From: Burkholderia sp. | GTDB lineage: Bacteria > Pseudomonadota > Gammaproteobacteria > Burkholderiales > Burkholderiaceae | Length of the DNA: 13,027 nt | Direction of reading: 5' to 3' | NCBI GenBank assembly: GCA_028292565.1 | Contig: JAQGMD010000451.1 | Coordinates: forward strand, 1 to 13,027 | Part shown: one piece after another, positions 5,927 to 13,020 of the stretch | How the letters are laid out: each line of letters starts with the position of its first letter | How positions within the stretch are numbered: the stretch's first letter is position 1 | Translations under genes and position numbers: made by a program | Notes under the pieces: generated by a model | Seen by the model: the letters and a program-made list of their open reading frames with translations, nothing else | The model's database searches: none | Told to the model about the DNA's origin: nothing

Positions 5927-6904
5927 TTACCGGGCCGCAGAACCGTGCCGCACGGCACTGCGCGCGGCGCAGACTGCTGCACATATTGCATCCACGTGAC
6001 GGTGGTCCGTCCCGCAGCAACCGCCCACAATCGAAAGCTTTGGCAGGCCCGATTGCAGCGCGGCGTACTGCGCTCCCAACTCGTGAGGATCACCGGCGTC
6101 GAGATCGGTGGACTCATCCAACTCGGCATGACTGCGTCTTGACGCATTGGCTCGCAAGCCAAGGATTCGTTGGCGGCACGCGCCAGCATCACCAAGCACA
6201 TGGCTGAAGTGCGTCGGGTGCGCACAGTTGATCAGGTAGTACGCGGGGTACCCGCCCGTCTCCTCATCGGTTCGCGTTATCGCCTGCGACAGCGTCTCGC
6301 CTGAGGGGAGACGGCCGTCGGTCTCAAGCGTGAACGAGATTGCCGTTGGCATCCCACAGGCTTTTGTGGCAACCACGATTCCGATGGCTTCTTCGATGTA
6401 GTTCATGGTGAAGGCCGAAACCATGTCTGCCTCGGTTCTGCTGAACGTCTCGATCTGGCTGTAGTGATAGTCGTACGCTTCGCGCGATGTCATCCGCAAG
6501 TCGGGCTTGTAACCATCTCCGCGCGGGCCGAGGTTTCCGCAGATGACGACCGGACTTTTGTCATTTTCATACGCCGCTCGTATTTCCAGCAGCAGATCGA
6601 CCGCCTTCCGATTCACTTCTGCCAGCTCAACGGCGTCATAGCCGAGCTTGGTCGCCCAGTCCGGATTGGCACGCCAGGTTGCGCTTTCCAGCACGATCCC
6701 GACGCGATGAGCGTGGGCGACCTCCGCGTAGGTTTCGAAATATCGGCGCAACACAGCGACCCCTTCGTCATTTTTCAATAAGTCGAATGCAGCAAACGCT
6801 GGCAGGTCTATGCCGTTGTGATAAATCAATGTCGTCTCCAATCCACCGTCGGTAATGAAGAGATCGCCGCCTGTCTGCGGCAAGTGGTGTCGATATTTGC
6901 TCAT
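5927..6904 (-). CDS. Homocysteine S-methyltransferase family protein
   Basis: This 325-residue cytoplasmic enzyme belongs to the Pfam S-methyl_trans family: MmuM-like enzymes and related methyl transfer from S-methylmethionine or betaine to homocysteine. Key features are ITDGGLETTL near 17-26, LESATWRANPDW at 72-83, ICGNLGPRGDGY at 121-132, and the zinc site formed by C227 (INCAHP) with C296-C297 (VGGCCGTDHRH). All three cysteines are present, so it should be active. The start is ATG 6904, set by GAGGAG nine bases upstream; a longer reading from 6949 has no such site. It is divergent from the remnant of a GlxA-type regulator, whose intact form may once have controlled it. The methyl donor cannot be told from sequence; mmuM is plausible but not certain. 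Confidence 0.92.
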   Translation of the reverse strand: MSKYRHHLPQTGGDLFITDGGLETTLIYHNGIDLPAFAAFDLLKNDEGVAVLRRYFETYAEVAHAHRVGIVLESATWRANPDWATKLGYDAVELAEVNRKAVDLLLEIRAAYENDKSPVVICGNLGPRGDGYKPDLRMTSREAYDYHYSQIETFSRTEADMVSAFTMNYIEEAIGIVVATKACGMPTAISFTLETDGRLPSGETLSQAITRTDEETGGYPAYYLINCAHPTHFSHVLGDAGACRQRILGLRANASRRSHAELDESTDLDAGDPHELGAQYAALQSGLPKLSIVGGCCGTDHRHVDAICAAVCAARSAVRHGSAAR

Positions 6905-6976
6905 TTGTAATTTCTCCTCGCGTGATTGAAGTCGGGGACCGCTTCCCATAAGATGAGTTGCGCAATGAAAGTTTAA

Positions 6977-7527
6977 TCCGCCGAGGCAGCGGTCACTAAA
7001 GCCATTTCGGTTCTAAATCGGACGAATCGGCTGGTGGTGTCGGGCGATGGGCAGCGCCTGGTCATGGCCGGTGGTGGCGCCTCATGGCTTGTTCTCATTC
7101 TTTACCTGATCGCGCGCAGCGTCGGCATCGATGTCGCAATGCAGGTGGCGCGGCTGAACCTCATCGACTGGCACACCATGGGCCAGCAACCCTTCGCGCA
7201 GTGCCAGACCTGGATCGCCGAGCATTACAGCGAACCTGCGCCGGTCCAAGCGATGGCGCGCGTCAGCGGACTGCCTGAACGTTCTTTCAAACGCCGCTTT
7301 GAACAAGCGACCGGCATGTCGTCGCTCGAGTATGTACATACGCTGCGTATTGAAGAAGCCAAACAGGTGTTGGAGTCGGGGGATTTGCCGATCGAGTCCA
7401 TCGCCAACGGAATTGGTTACGAGGACGCGGGATGCTTAAGTCGCTGTTCCGCCGCAAAGTCGATCTTGCGCCGGCTCAGTATCACAAGCGATTCGGGGCG
7501 ATGCGCAAGGCGTTGCGAACGGCGTAG
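6977..7527 (+). pseudogene. Decayed GlxA-type AraC family regulator
   Basis: The remnant matches the second half of GlxA-like regulators (DJ-1/PfpI-type domain followed by an AraC helix-turn-helix). NRLVVSGDGQRLVMAGGGASW is close to the end of the sensor domain, and PERSFKRRFEQATGMS plus LRIEEAKQVLESGDLPIESIA form the DNA-binding domain. Three lesions are visible. The first ~150 residues are absent: the frame has a stop at 6974 and no start before a GTG at 7034. About 15-20 residues of the usual linker are missing at 7198-7199, where QQPFA runs straight into QCQTW. A frameshift near 7432-7438 breaks GYEDAG from SLFRRKVDLAPAQYHKRFG, which continues in the next frame to TAG 7525-7527. A working regulator is very unlikely. 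Confidence 0.88.
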
Positions 7528-7571
7528 ACTGCCCACCCCCCTACGATTGCCCACTATCGTCCGGCAACGAG

Positions 7572-7597
7572 GTAGGGCGCATCATGATGCGCCCTAC
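7572..7597. repeat. Perfect 26-bp palindrome between convergent genes
   Basis: The left half GTAGGGCGCATCA (7572-7584) is followed at once by its exact reverse complement, giving 13 paired positions with no spacer. After one mismatched pair (7571/7598), two more positions pair (7569-7570 with 7599-7600). It lies between the end of the regulator remnant and the end of the phasin gene, 22 bases past the phasin stop. It may act as a two-way terminator or be a dispersed REP-like element. Confidence 0.75.
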
Positions 7598-7619
7598 GTC
7601 CTAAAGCGTGTTCGCGATC

Positions 7620-7997
7620 TCAGCCGTTCCCGGTTGTGCCGTTCTTTCGTGCCGTGATGTCTGTTTCTGTTACCAGCTGAACCTTCGCCTGCATGTTTTT
7701 GGCAAACTCGGCATGACTGTTGGTGACAAGCAGCGAGACACGCGCACTATGAACTAAAGCGCTTTCGACATCCTGCCGCGCTTGCCGTGCCAGCAGCGGG
7801 TAAAAATCCTGCGGCTTACCCGACAGGAGCTGATTGAGCGCAGCGGATGACTGGTCGAACCGGGCTTTGGAAACGCTGAGGTTCAACTCCAGAATCTTTG
7901 CGCCTCCCTCGAATGCGGACTGCACCAGCGCAATGTACGCCAGCATCTGTTTCGCCAGGTTCGCCTGAGTGTTTGCTGTTATCGGATTGGTGAACAT
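7620..7997 (-). CDS. Short phasin family protein
   Basis: This 125-residue protein is helical and amphipathic with no cysteine. It shows the phasin pattern: an N-terminal FTNPITANTQANLAKQMLAYIALVQSAFEGG helix, an ELNLSVSKARFDQSSAALNQLLSGKPQDFYPL middle, and LARQARQDVESALVHSARVS. Phasins coat polyhydroxyalkanoate granules and control their size and number. The length is below the usual 180-190 residues because the C-terminal part is short, ending in a polar ITARKNGTTGNG tail. ATG 7997 is preceded by GGGAGA at good spacing. It starts 42 bases after the PAS gene ends, so the two probably share one transcript. No PHA synthase or depolymerase gene is in the window. Confidence 0.87.
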   Translation of the reverse strand: MFTNPITANTQANLAKQMLAYIALVQSAFEGGAKILELNLSVSKARFDQSSAALNQLLSGKPQDFYPLLARQARQDVESALVHSARVSLLVTNSHAEFAKNMQAKVQLVTETDITARKNGTTGNG

Positions 7998-8039
7998 GAA
8001 GTCTCCCTAATAGTTGTTGTCGAATGGTCGTGCACGCTG

Positions 8040-8561
8040 TCAGTGGTGCGATTTCGGTCCGCGCCGTCCTGGCCGCGTCTCGCGAGCCCCCGCCGCAGCA
8101 TTACGCCGGATCCCGCGGACCATTGCGGCGCCCTGATTGTCCGTCCAGCGCAGCTCAAGACGAAACAAATATCTCGCCTCGATCTTGAGCAGGGTAAAAC
8201 ACCCCTCGACCTGCACCGGATCGCTATTTGAAGTAAGCAGGCTCCATGAGCCGACCCGGCCGGTAGCTCCAAAAAATGAAACGTAAGCAACGTTATATCC
8301 TTCGGTACCAGGATCGATCGGGACCTCGGGCAGGAGCGACTTGACGGGTTGGTCGGTCATGTCGTCCACTTCCATCCCGCAGAGGTGCGCGACTGTGTCG
8401 GTACATGACAGAATGGAACCTTTGCTATCGAGCATCAACGATCCCATTACGACTGATGCGAGTGCGGATGAATAGGCGCGGCGGGTTGACGTATGCGAAT
8501 GGCTCGGCGGGTGTGCGTACGACATTGGGGTGGGGCGGATGTCGCCACGGGGGATCTTCAT
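8040..8561 (-). CDS. Short stand-alone PAS-domain protein
   Basis: This protein has 173 residues from ATG 8561, chosen because AAGGAG lies seven bases upstream (8569-8574); a longer reading from 8642 crosses regulatory DNA. After a disordered Pro/Ser/His-rich N-terminus of about 30 residues comes one PAS domain, about 38-140. It begins SALASVVMGSLMLDSKGSILSC, continues AHLCGMEVDDMTDQPVKSLLP, and ends in strands such as YLFRLELRWTD. The last 30 residues are basic (Arg/Gly/Lys). No output domain is attached, so it may act through protein contacts or ligand binding. It lies between the response regulator and the phasin gene. The ligand is unknown. Confidence 0.8.
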   Translation of the reverse strand: MKIPRGDIRPTPMSYAHPPSHSHTSTRRAYSSALASVVMGSLMLDSKGSILSCTDTVAHLCGMEVDDMTDQPVKSLLPEVPIDPGTEGYNVAYVSFFGATGRVGSWSLLTSNSDPVQVEGCFTLLKIEARYLFRLELRWTDNQGAAMVRGIRRNAAAGARETRPGRRGPKSHH

Positions 8562-8577
8562 ACGTAGTCTCCTTTTT

Positions 8578-8605
8578 ACTTGTTTTCCCTTGAGGGATAA
8601 CAAGT
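8578..8605 (-). promoter_or_regulatory. 28-bp near-palindrome just before the PAS ribosome binding site
   Basis: The two 14-base halves pair at 12 of 14 positions: ACTTGTT with AACAAGT outside, one A/A mismatch on the mRNA strand, and UCCC with GGGA inside. It ends three bases before AAGGAG of the PAS gene. As RNA it would form a stem-loop next to the ribosome binding site. As DNA it could be an operator. Confidence 0.55.
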
Positions 8606-8653
8606 ATCGAGGGGCAACGCGAACGGGCCAATCAAGGATCACACCGTCGTTGC

Positions 8654-8693
8654 GTAGGGGATACCGGACACTATCTTGTAGGCGATCCCCTAC
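8654..8693 (-). promoter_or_regulatory. Pair of 16-bp GTAGG-type boxes, candidate operator of the PAS-phasin operon
   Basis: Box A (8654-8669, GTAGGGGATACCGGAC) and box B (8678-8693, GTAGGCGATCCCCTAC) agree at 12 of 16 positions and start 24 bases apart. Box B is nearly self-complementary, with one mismatched pair. The outer arms GTAGGGGAT and ATCCCCTAC are also exact reverse complements. The site lies 93-132 bases upstream of the PAS start and begins 11 bases after the response-regulator stop. It fits a dimeric LuxR-type regulator, possibly the neighbouring one. A terminator is less likely: the loop is long and no T run follows. Confidence 0.5.
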
Positions 8694-8704
8694 CTGAAAT
8701 GCCG

Positions 8705-9346
8705 TCAGATCAGAACGCCGGCCTCGAGCGCATAACGGGCGAGCTCGACATTGCTGCTTAATCCGGTTTTGTCGAGTATGCGTGCCCGGTAAGTGGTCAC
8801 TGTATTCGGGCTTACATGGAGTATTTCGGCGATCCTGACAAGGCTGGTGCCCGACGCGATCAGTTTCAATACTTCCAGCTCCCGGTTAGTAAGAGCCCCA
8901 TGCGGGGCCATCACGTTATCGTTGAACATGGTTGCGAATTTTTCCGCGAGGTCGGCACTGATATGCTTGCCGCCGGAAGCCGCCTTGCGAATCGCAGAGA
9001 ACATGACCTGAGGCGGGCTGTTTTTAGTCAGGTACCCGGCCGCGCCGAGCTTGAATGCGCGCAATGCATAGACCTCTTCCGAGTACATGCTCAGGAACAG
9101 AACAGCCATTTTAGGCTTCTCGACCTGGAGCAGTTTGAGCAGGTCGAGGCCGTTTTTTCCCGGTAGCGCAATATCGACAAGAGCGACATCAAAATCCTGC
9201 TCACGCACGATGCGAAGCGCCTCCTGCGCCGTGCCCGCTTCCGCCATGACTTCCATATCGTCCGCCCTGCGCAGTATCAGCTGGACGCCGTTGCGCACGA
9301 TAACGTGGTCATCCACCAATAGGATGCGGATCTTTTTTCTGGTCAT
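8705..9346 (-). CDS. NarL/FixJ-type response regulator
   Basis: This 213-residue protein has a receiver domain (about 5-120) and a LuxR-type helix-turn-helix (about 148-208). Receiver residues are all in place: D12-D13 in LLVDDH, phospho-acceptor D58 in VDIALPG, S86 in FLSMYS and K108 in YLTKNS. The DNA-binding part reads LTNRELEVLKLIASG, then AEILHVSPNTVTTYRARILDKTG. ATG 9346 overlaps the kinase stop as ATGA, with GGAGG seven bases upstream, so the pair is translated together. The likely role is to receive phosphate from that kinase and regulate transcription. The boxes just downstream of its own gene, before the PAS gene, are the nearest candidate target. Confidence 0.95.
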   Translation of the reverse strand: MTRKKIRILLVDDHVIVRNGVQLILRRADDMEVMAEAGTAQEALRIVREQDFDVALVDIALPGKNGLDLLKLLQVEKPKMAVLFLSMYSEEVYALRAFKLGAAGYLTKNSPPQVMFSAIRKAASGGKHISADLAEKFATMFNDNVMAPHGALTNRELEVLKLIASGTSLVRIAEILHVSPNTVTTYRARILDKTGLSSNVELARYALEAGVLI

Positions 9347-11568
9347 GCAAATCCCTCCAGAGGCAATCGTAAGGCGACAGTGGTTCCAGATCCGGCACTG
9401 CCGCTAATAGTGAGTTCTCCGCCGAAGTACCGGGCTCGCTCGTGCATTCCGACTATCCCCCACGACTCGCTGCCCGCAAGCCGCTCAGTTGCAAATCCGA
9501 TGCCATCGTCTTCCACTTCAACCACGACGGAATGCTCCTCGCGCAGTGCGCGTACAGTGACGCGCGTTGCGTCGGCGTGACGCACGATGTTGGTCAATGC
9601 CTCCTGAACGATGCGAAACACCATTGCGCTGCGCTCGGGACCGAGCTCTATTGTCGCTACATGCGCGTCAATCGCGCATTTGCAAGTCAGTCGGGTCCGT
9701 TGTTCGATTCCGCCGGCGTACCATTCGAGCGCATCCCACACACCGAGCTGATCGAGGACGCTCGGTCGCAGGTCTGTGACGACCCTGCGCACCGCGTCGG
9801 TCGCGACGTCGGCGAGTTGCGCGGCCTCAGTCAGAAGCGGGCTTGCCTGATTGCCTGCGGTATCAATCGCCACCGACAAATGCGCCTTGATCCCGGTAAG
9901 CAGCGCGCCCAACTCATCATGGATCTCGCGCGCGATGCGTTTGCGTTCCTCTTCCCTGATCCGCTCCAGGTGGGCGGCGAGTTCGCGCAGCTTCTCGCGC
10001 GACTCGCGCAGTGCAATTTCAGTCTGCTTTTGCTCAGTCACGTCGAGATAAGAGCCTACAAACAAGTGCTCGTCGATGAGTTCGCCGCGGCTTGCTATAT
10101 ACCTGGTCGAGCCATCCGGGCGGATGATTCTCTTTTCTATCCAGTATTCCTTACTTTCTGTCAGCGTCGCCGCGACTGCCTTATGTGCCGCGTCCGCATC
10201 CTCTGGATGGACGATGCCGAGAGCAAATTCGAGCGAAGGGTCAATCGACTGCGGCTCCAGTCCGCATATCCGGAAAAACTCGTCGGAACATTGCAGGTCA
10301 TGGGTCTTTGTATTGAACACCCAGCTTCCCAGGTGGGCGATTTTTTGCGCGTTCATTAGAATGAGCTGTGTATGCCGCAGTCGTTGCTCTGTTTCCTTGC
10401 GCGCGGCAATATCGTTCGTCAGTCGTTGATTGACCACCTGGAGCTCAGCCGTGCGCTTGTTCACCAGTTGCTGTGTCCGGTGCGATCGCAACGCTAGTTT
10501 CTGCATGGAGCCTGCTGCCAGAAAGCTGACAAGTACGCCGCCGAACAGGGCCAGCAGCGAGCCAAGATGATGCTTGATAAATGGTGTCGGCGGCGCTGAA
10601 ATCGCTATATGCCAGGGCGCGCCTGCGACCTCGAGCGTGCGTGCGAGCGCCTGCGGCATGTCGCGCAACACCCGCTCCCGCATCGGACTGCCTGCAGCCG
10701 CGGCCGAGGGGAAGGCTGTTTTTTGATATATGGGCTCGCCCGTCATCGACAATTCGCCGATGTACACACTGATGTTCGCGGGAACCGTGGGCAAATCAGC
10801 GGCCTTCAGGATACCTTCAATGAAATCGGTGGCCCGAAAAATTGCCAGCGTGTATCCGGCAATGTCGTCAAGCCGTGATTCTTTCCCCGGAGTCCAGTCG
10901 GACCGCTGATACACAGGCATGACGATCGCAAATGCCTGCGCATCGCTTTTTTGTGGAAGCGGGAACAGCCTGCTCGCCGATGTTTTGCCTGTTGCGCCGG
11001 CTCGCCGGATAGCATCGTCCTGGCTGCGGGTGAGCGCGGCGACATCCAACCCGAATACCGCTTCATTACCGGCCATTGGCTCAACGTACGTAACCACACG
11101 GTAGCCTTCCCTCACCGGGGCCGGGAGCCGCTTGCCCTTAACGAGGTCGGAGACCACAAAATCGGGATGATCCTTGCGCATTTCGGCTTCGAAAGCGGCC
11201 CTGCCATCCTTCGAGACCAGTCTGTGCAGGCTGAAGCTTTGGATATACGGCGAGCGCTCCAGGATCGGCTCGGTGAATACATGAAATTCATCGCGACTGA
11301 CGGGCGCGAATGTTTTAAATGACTGATTGACCAGCTCAAGCGCCTGAACAGCGTCCGTCAGTCGCTCACGGATAGCCGCGATATAAGCGCTTGCACTCAA
11401 CTCGAAGTGATAATCCTCCAGTTCCTGCTCACGCGTGTGCATCCAAAGGGACAACGCAATGGTGATCGCGATCCCCACCGCAAACGTGAGAGCCGCCCTG
11501 ATCGAGGTTGAAAAGGACAGGCGACGCTGTCCCGCCAGCTTCAGCCTGAAATTCAGCATCTTGGGCAT
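9343..11568 (-). CDS. Membrane sensor histidine kinase, CHASE-PAS-HisKA_3
   Basis: The 741 residues run: TM helix about 24-43; extracytoplasmic CHASE-type sensor about 75-260 (GYRVVTYVEPMAGNEAVFGLD and GATGKTSASRLF are typical); TM helix about 333-353; coiled coil about 362-400; PAS domain about 402-515 (HLGSWVFNTKT, HPEDADAAHK, EKRIIRPDGSTRYI); HisKA_3 dimerisation domain with phospho-acceptor H550 in IAREIHDELGALLTG; and HATPase_c with N box E656/N660, DDGIGF at 687-692 and GIVGMHER at 704-711. It is the NarX/DegS-like class that pairs with NarL-type regulators, here the gene overlapping its 3' end. The ligand is unknown; CHASE domains bind small molecules outside the cell. The start at 11568 has only a weak ribosome binding site, and an ATG three codons in is equally possible. 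Confidence 0.94.
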   Translation of the reverse strand: MPKMLNFRLKLAGQRRLSFSTSIRAALTFAVGIAITIALSLWMHTREQELEDYHFELSASAYIAAIRERLTDAVQALELVNQSFKTFAPVSRDEFHVFTEPILERSPYIQSFSLHRLVSKDGRAAFEAEMRKDHPDFVVSDLVKGKRLPAPVREGYRVVTYVEPMAGNEAVFGLDVAALTRSQDDAIRRAGATGKTSASRLFPLPQKSDAQAFAIVMPVYQRSDWTPGKESRLDDIAGYTLAIFRATDFIEGILKAADLPTVPANISVYIGELSMTGEPIYQKTAFPSAAAAGSPMRERVLRDMPQALARTLEVAGAPWHIAISAPPTPFIKHHLGSLLALFGGVLVSFLAAGSMQKLALRSHRTQQLVNKRTAELQVVNQRLTNDIAARKETEQRLRHTQLILMNAQKIAHLGSWVFNTKTHDLQCSDEFFRICGLEPQSIDPSLEFALGIVHPEDADAAHKAVAATLTESKEYWIEKRIIRPDGSTRYIASRGELIDEHLFVGSYLDVTEQKQTEIALRESREKLRELAAHLERIREEERKRIAREIHDELGALLTGIKAHLSVAIDTAGNQASPLLTEAAQLADVATDAVRRVVTDLRPSVLDQLGVWDALEWYAGGIEQRTRLTCKCAIDAHVATIELGPERSAMVFRIVQEALTNIVRHADATRVTVRALREEHSVVVEVEDDGIGFATERLAGSESWGIVGMHERARYFGGELTISGSAGSGTTVALRLPLEGFA

Positions 11569-11651
11569 CTGGCACGAAGGCCGCTCGTTCGTCGCCCTTT
11601 ACCTGTATAGCTTGTCTCCGCCACCTTTAACCCTGATACATGTCCGGCTGA

Positions 11652-11735
11652 CAGGCGCCGAGGTTGCGCCTGCGTGAATCAACAAGGTATCGGATAGATC
11701 GTGAAATCGCCATCCCATAAATATGGGAAAGCGAT
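11652..11735 (-). promoter_or_regulatory. Two inverted repeats in the kinase upstream region
   Basis: The 288 bases between kinase and peptidase genes hold no convincing ORF but have two hairpin-forming sites. At 11652-11672, CAGGCGC and GCGCCTG form a 7-bp stem with a 7-base loop. At 11706-11735, ATCGC and GCGAT enclose CCCATA and TATGGG around AA. They could be operators or leader structures for the kinase gene. Neither has a T run. No strong sigma-70 promoter is evident. Confidence 0.3.
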
Positions 11736-11856
11736 GAGCGACAGGAGGTGTTATCGCAACTAATTGTGGATCGGGCAACGCAAATGGTGCACTTCTAATA
11801 ATTGTCGTGTGGGAAGTGCTCTGCGGCACGGTTTACGTAGCCGCTCGACGCGTCGT

Positions 11857-13020
11857 TCACTCACGGCTTTTTGGAACCAGGCGGGCACGTAAACGATCCA
11901 GGTGCGATCGGATGCCCGCACCCGCCATGATTTGCGGATTCGAGTACCCGTCGTCCTTGCCGGCCTCGTCTTCCCTCTGTTTGATCACGATACGGGCCGC
12001 CGCGTGCGCCTCTTCAAACGACAATGTGTTGTTGCGCAATTGCTCGTCGTACATCGCTCTTCCGAAGAAGGTCAGTTCGGATTTTCGGCCGCACCCATAC
12101 GACGTGTGGTCCGCATCCGAAGCTGTCATGACCAGGGTATTTTCATCGGCAAGGTATGGAATCCAGCTCCCGGAAAAACACGCGGAAATCGAAATGACGC
12201 GATGCCCGATCCCGGCATCGTCCAGCCAGGCCCTTAGATCAGCGGGCCTGAGGGTGGCGACTGCCATCGGCCAAAAACTCGCAGCCAATTCACCGTCGCG
12301 CGCGCCATGGGATGTCAGGTGTATGAAAAGAATGTCCTCTTCCTTGTCCATTACCTTCGCAATGCGCTGGATCGAACGCTTCAGGTTGAGCGGTGTGGCC
12401 CATGGCAACTCACCGACGGTCTCGACGTGATTCACCAGTTGCAGAGTCCGGCCGTCGGCGTCGAAACGTTGCGACATAACCTGCGTGACCATTTCACTCT
12501 CCCTGCGGAATACATCTTCTGTCGCGTAAGGCGCAAAACTGATTGCGTACATATCGATCACTCCCGGCCGTTGCAGCTTGATGCCCTCTAAACGTTTTTC
12601 CAGCAACGGCTGTTGTGCCTCCATTGTTTCCTGCGTCAGCGTGAGCCGCCTGACCTTGTCCTGGTTATTTGCGGTTTCCCGGGCGTACCAGAAATCGGTT
12701 GGCGGCACCGTATAGTTGAGCGCCGAGACTGCCAGTACGGTAAGCACAGCGGCAACGAGTGAGTGCGGCTTGCCATCCCGGCTGCGGAAAAGCAGGATCA
12801 GTTGGGCCGCAATCAGCCACAACGTCGGTCCGAGCCACAACGCCCACAGCCCGGAAGCGCCGAGTACCTTCTCTGTGTAGAGATCGTTACGGATGAGCAC
12901 GGCGAACATCAAGCCACACACCGCGGCGATCACCAGCGATTGCGCCAGGATCATCGCGAACAGATGCGCAGAAGAAGGTGCTGCGCCGGAAGGAGAACCG
13001 CGAAGTGGCGCCGGACGCAT
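11857..13020 (-). CDS. Membrane-anchored C13 (legumain-like, caspase-fold) peptidase
   Basis: The N-terminal third holds three predicted membrane helices (about 22-44, 57-78, 86-103). After YTVPPTDFWYA comes a soluble domain with the clan CD pattern of bacterial C13 peptidases: MYAISFAPYATEDVFRRE at 157-174, catalytic H238 in FIHLTSHGARDG, and catalytic C281 in ISISACFSGSW, followed by TASDADHTSYGCG. The dyad is intact, so a cysteine peptidase cleaving after Asn/Asp-type residues is plausible, probably facing the periplasm. Physiological substrates of bacterial members are unknown. The start is uncertain: ATG 13020 lies seven bases from the window edge, the frame is still open there, and no ribosome binding site can be judged, so the protein may be longer. 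It ends 288 bases before the kinase gene on the same strand. Confidence 0.87.
   Translation of the reverse strand: MRPAPLRGSPSGAAPSSAHLFAMILAQSLVIAAVCGLMFAVLIRNDLYTEKVLGASGLWALWLGPTLWLIAAQLILLFRSRDGKPHSLVAAVLTVLAVSALNYTVPPTDFWYARETANNQDKVRRLTLTQETMEAQQPLLEKRLEGIKLQRPGVIDMYAISFAPYATEDVFRRESEMVTQVMSQRFDADGRTLQLVNHVETVGELPWATPLNLKRSIQRIAKVMDKEEDILFIHLTSHGARDGELAASFWPMAVATLRPADLRAWLDDAGIGHRVISISACFSGSWIPYLADENTLVMTASDADHTSYGCGRKSELTFFGRAMYDEQLRNNTLSFEEAHAAARIVIKQREDEAGKDDGYSNPQIMAGAGIRSHLDRLRARLVPKSRE

Noticed and set aside
5659..6225. Minus-strand open frame of 188 codons
   Set aside because: It overlaps the 3' end of the homocysteine methyltransferase gene in another frame and is rich in Arg/Ser/Thr without motifs.
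8654..8693. Intrinsic terminator of the kinase-regulator operon
   Set aside because: A 22-base loop and absence of a T run make it a poor terminator; the internal duplication fits an operator better.
9442..10359. Plus-strand open frame of 305 codons
   Set aside because: It mirrors the PAS, HisKA_3 and ATPase region of the histidine kinase. GC-rich codon structure produces such antisense frames.
11599..11829. Minus-strand open frame of 76 codons in the peptidase-kinase gap
   Set aside because: No ribosome binding site, no coherent hydrophobic or helical pattern, and it crosses two inverted repeats.
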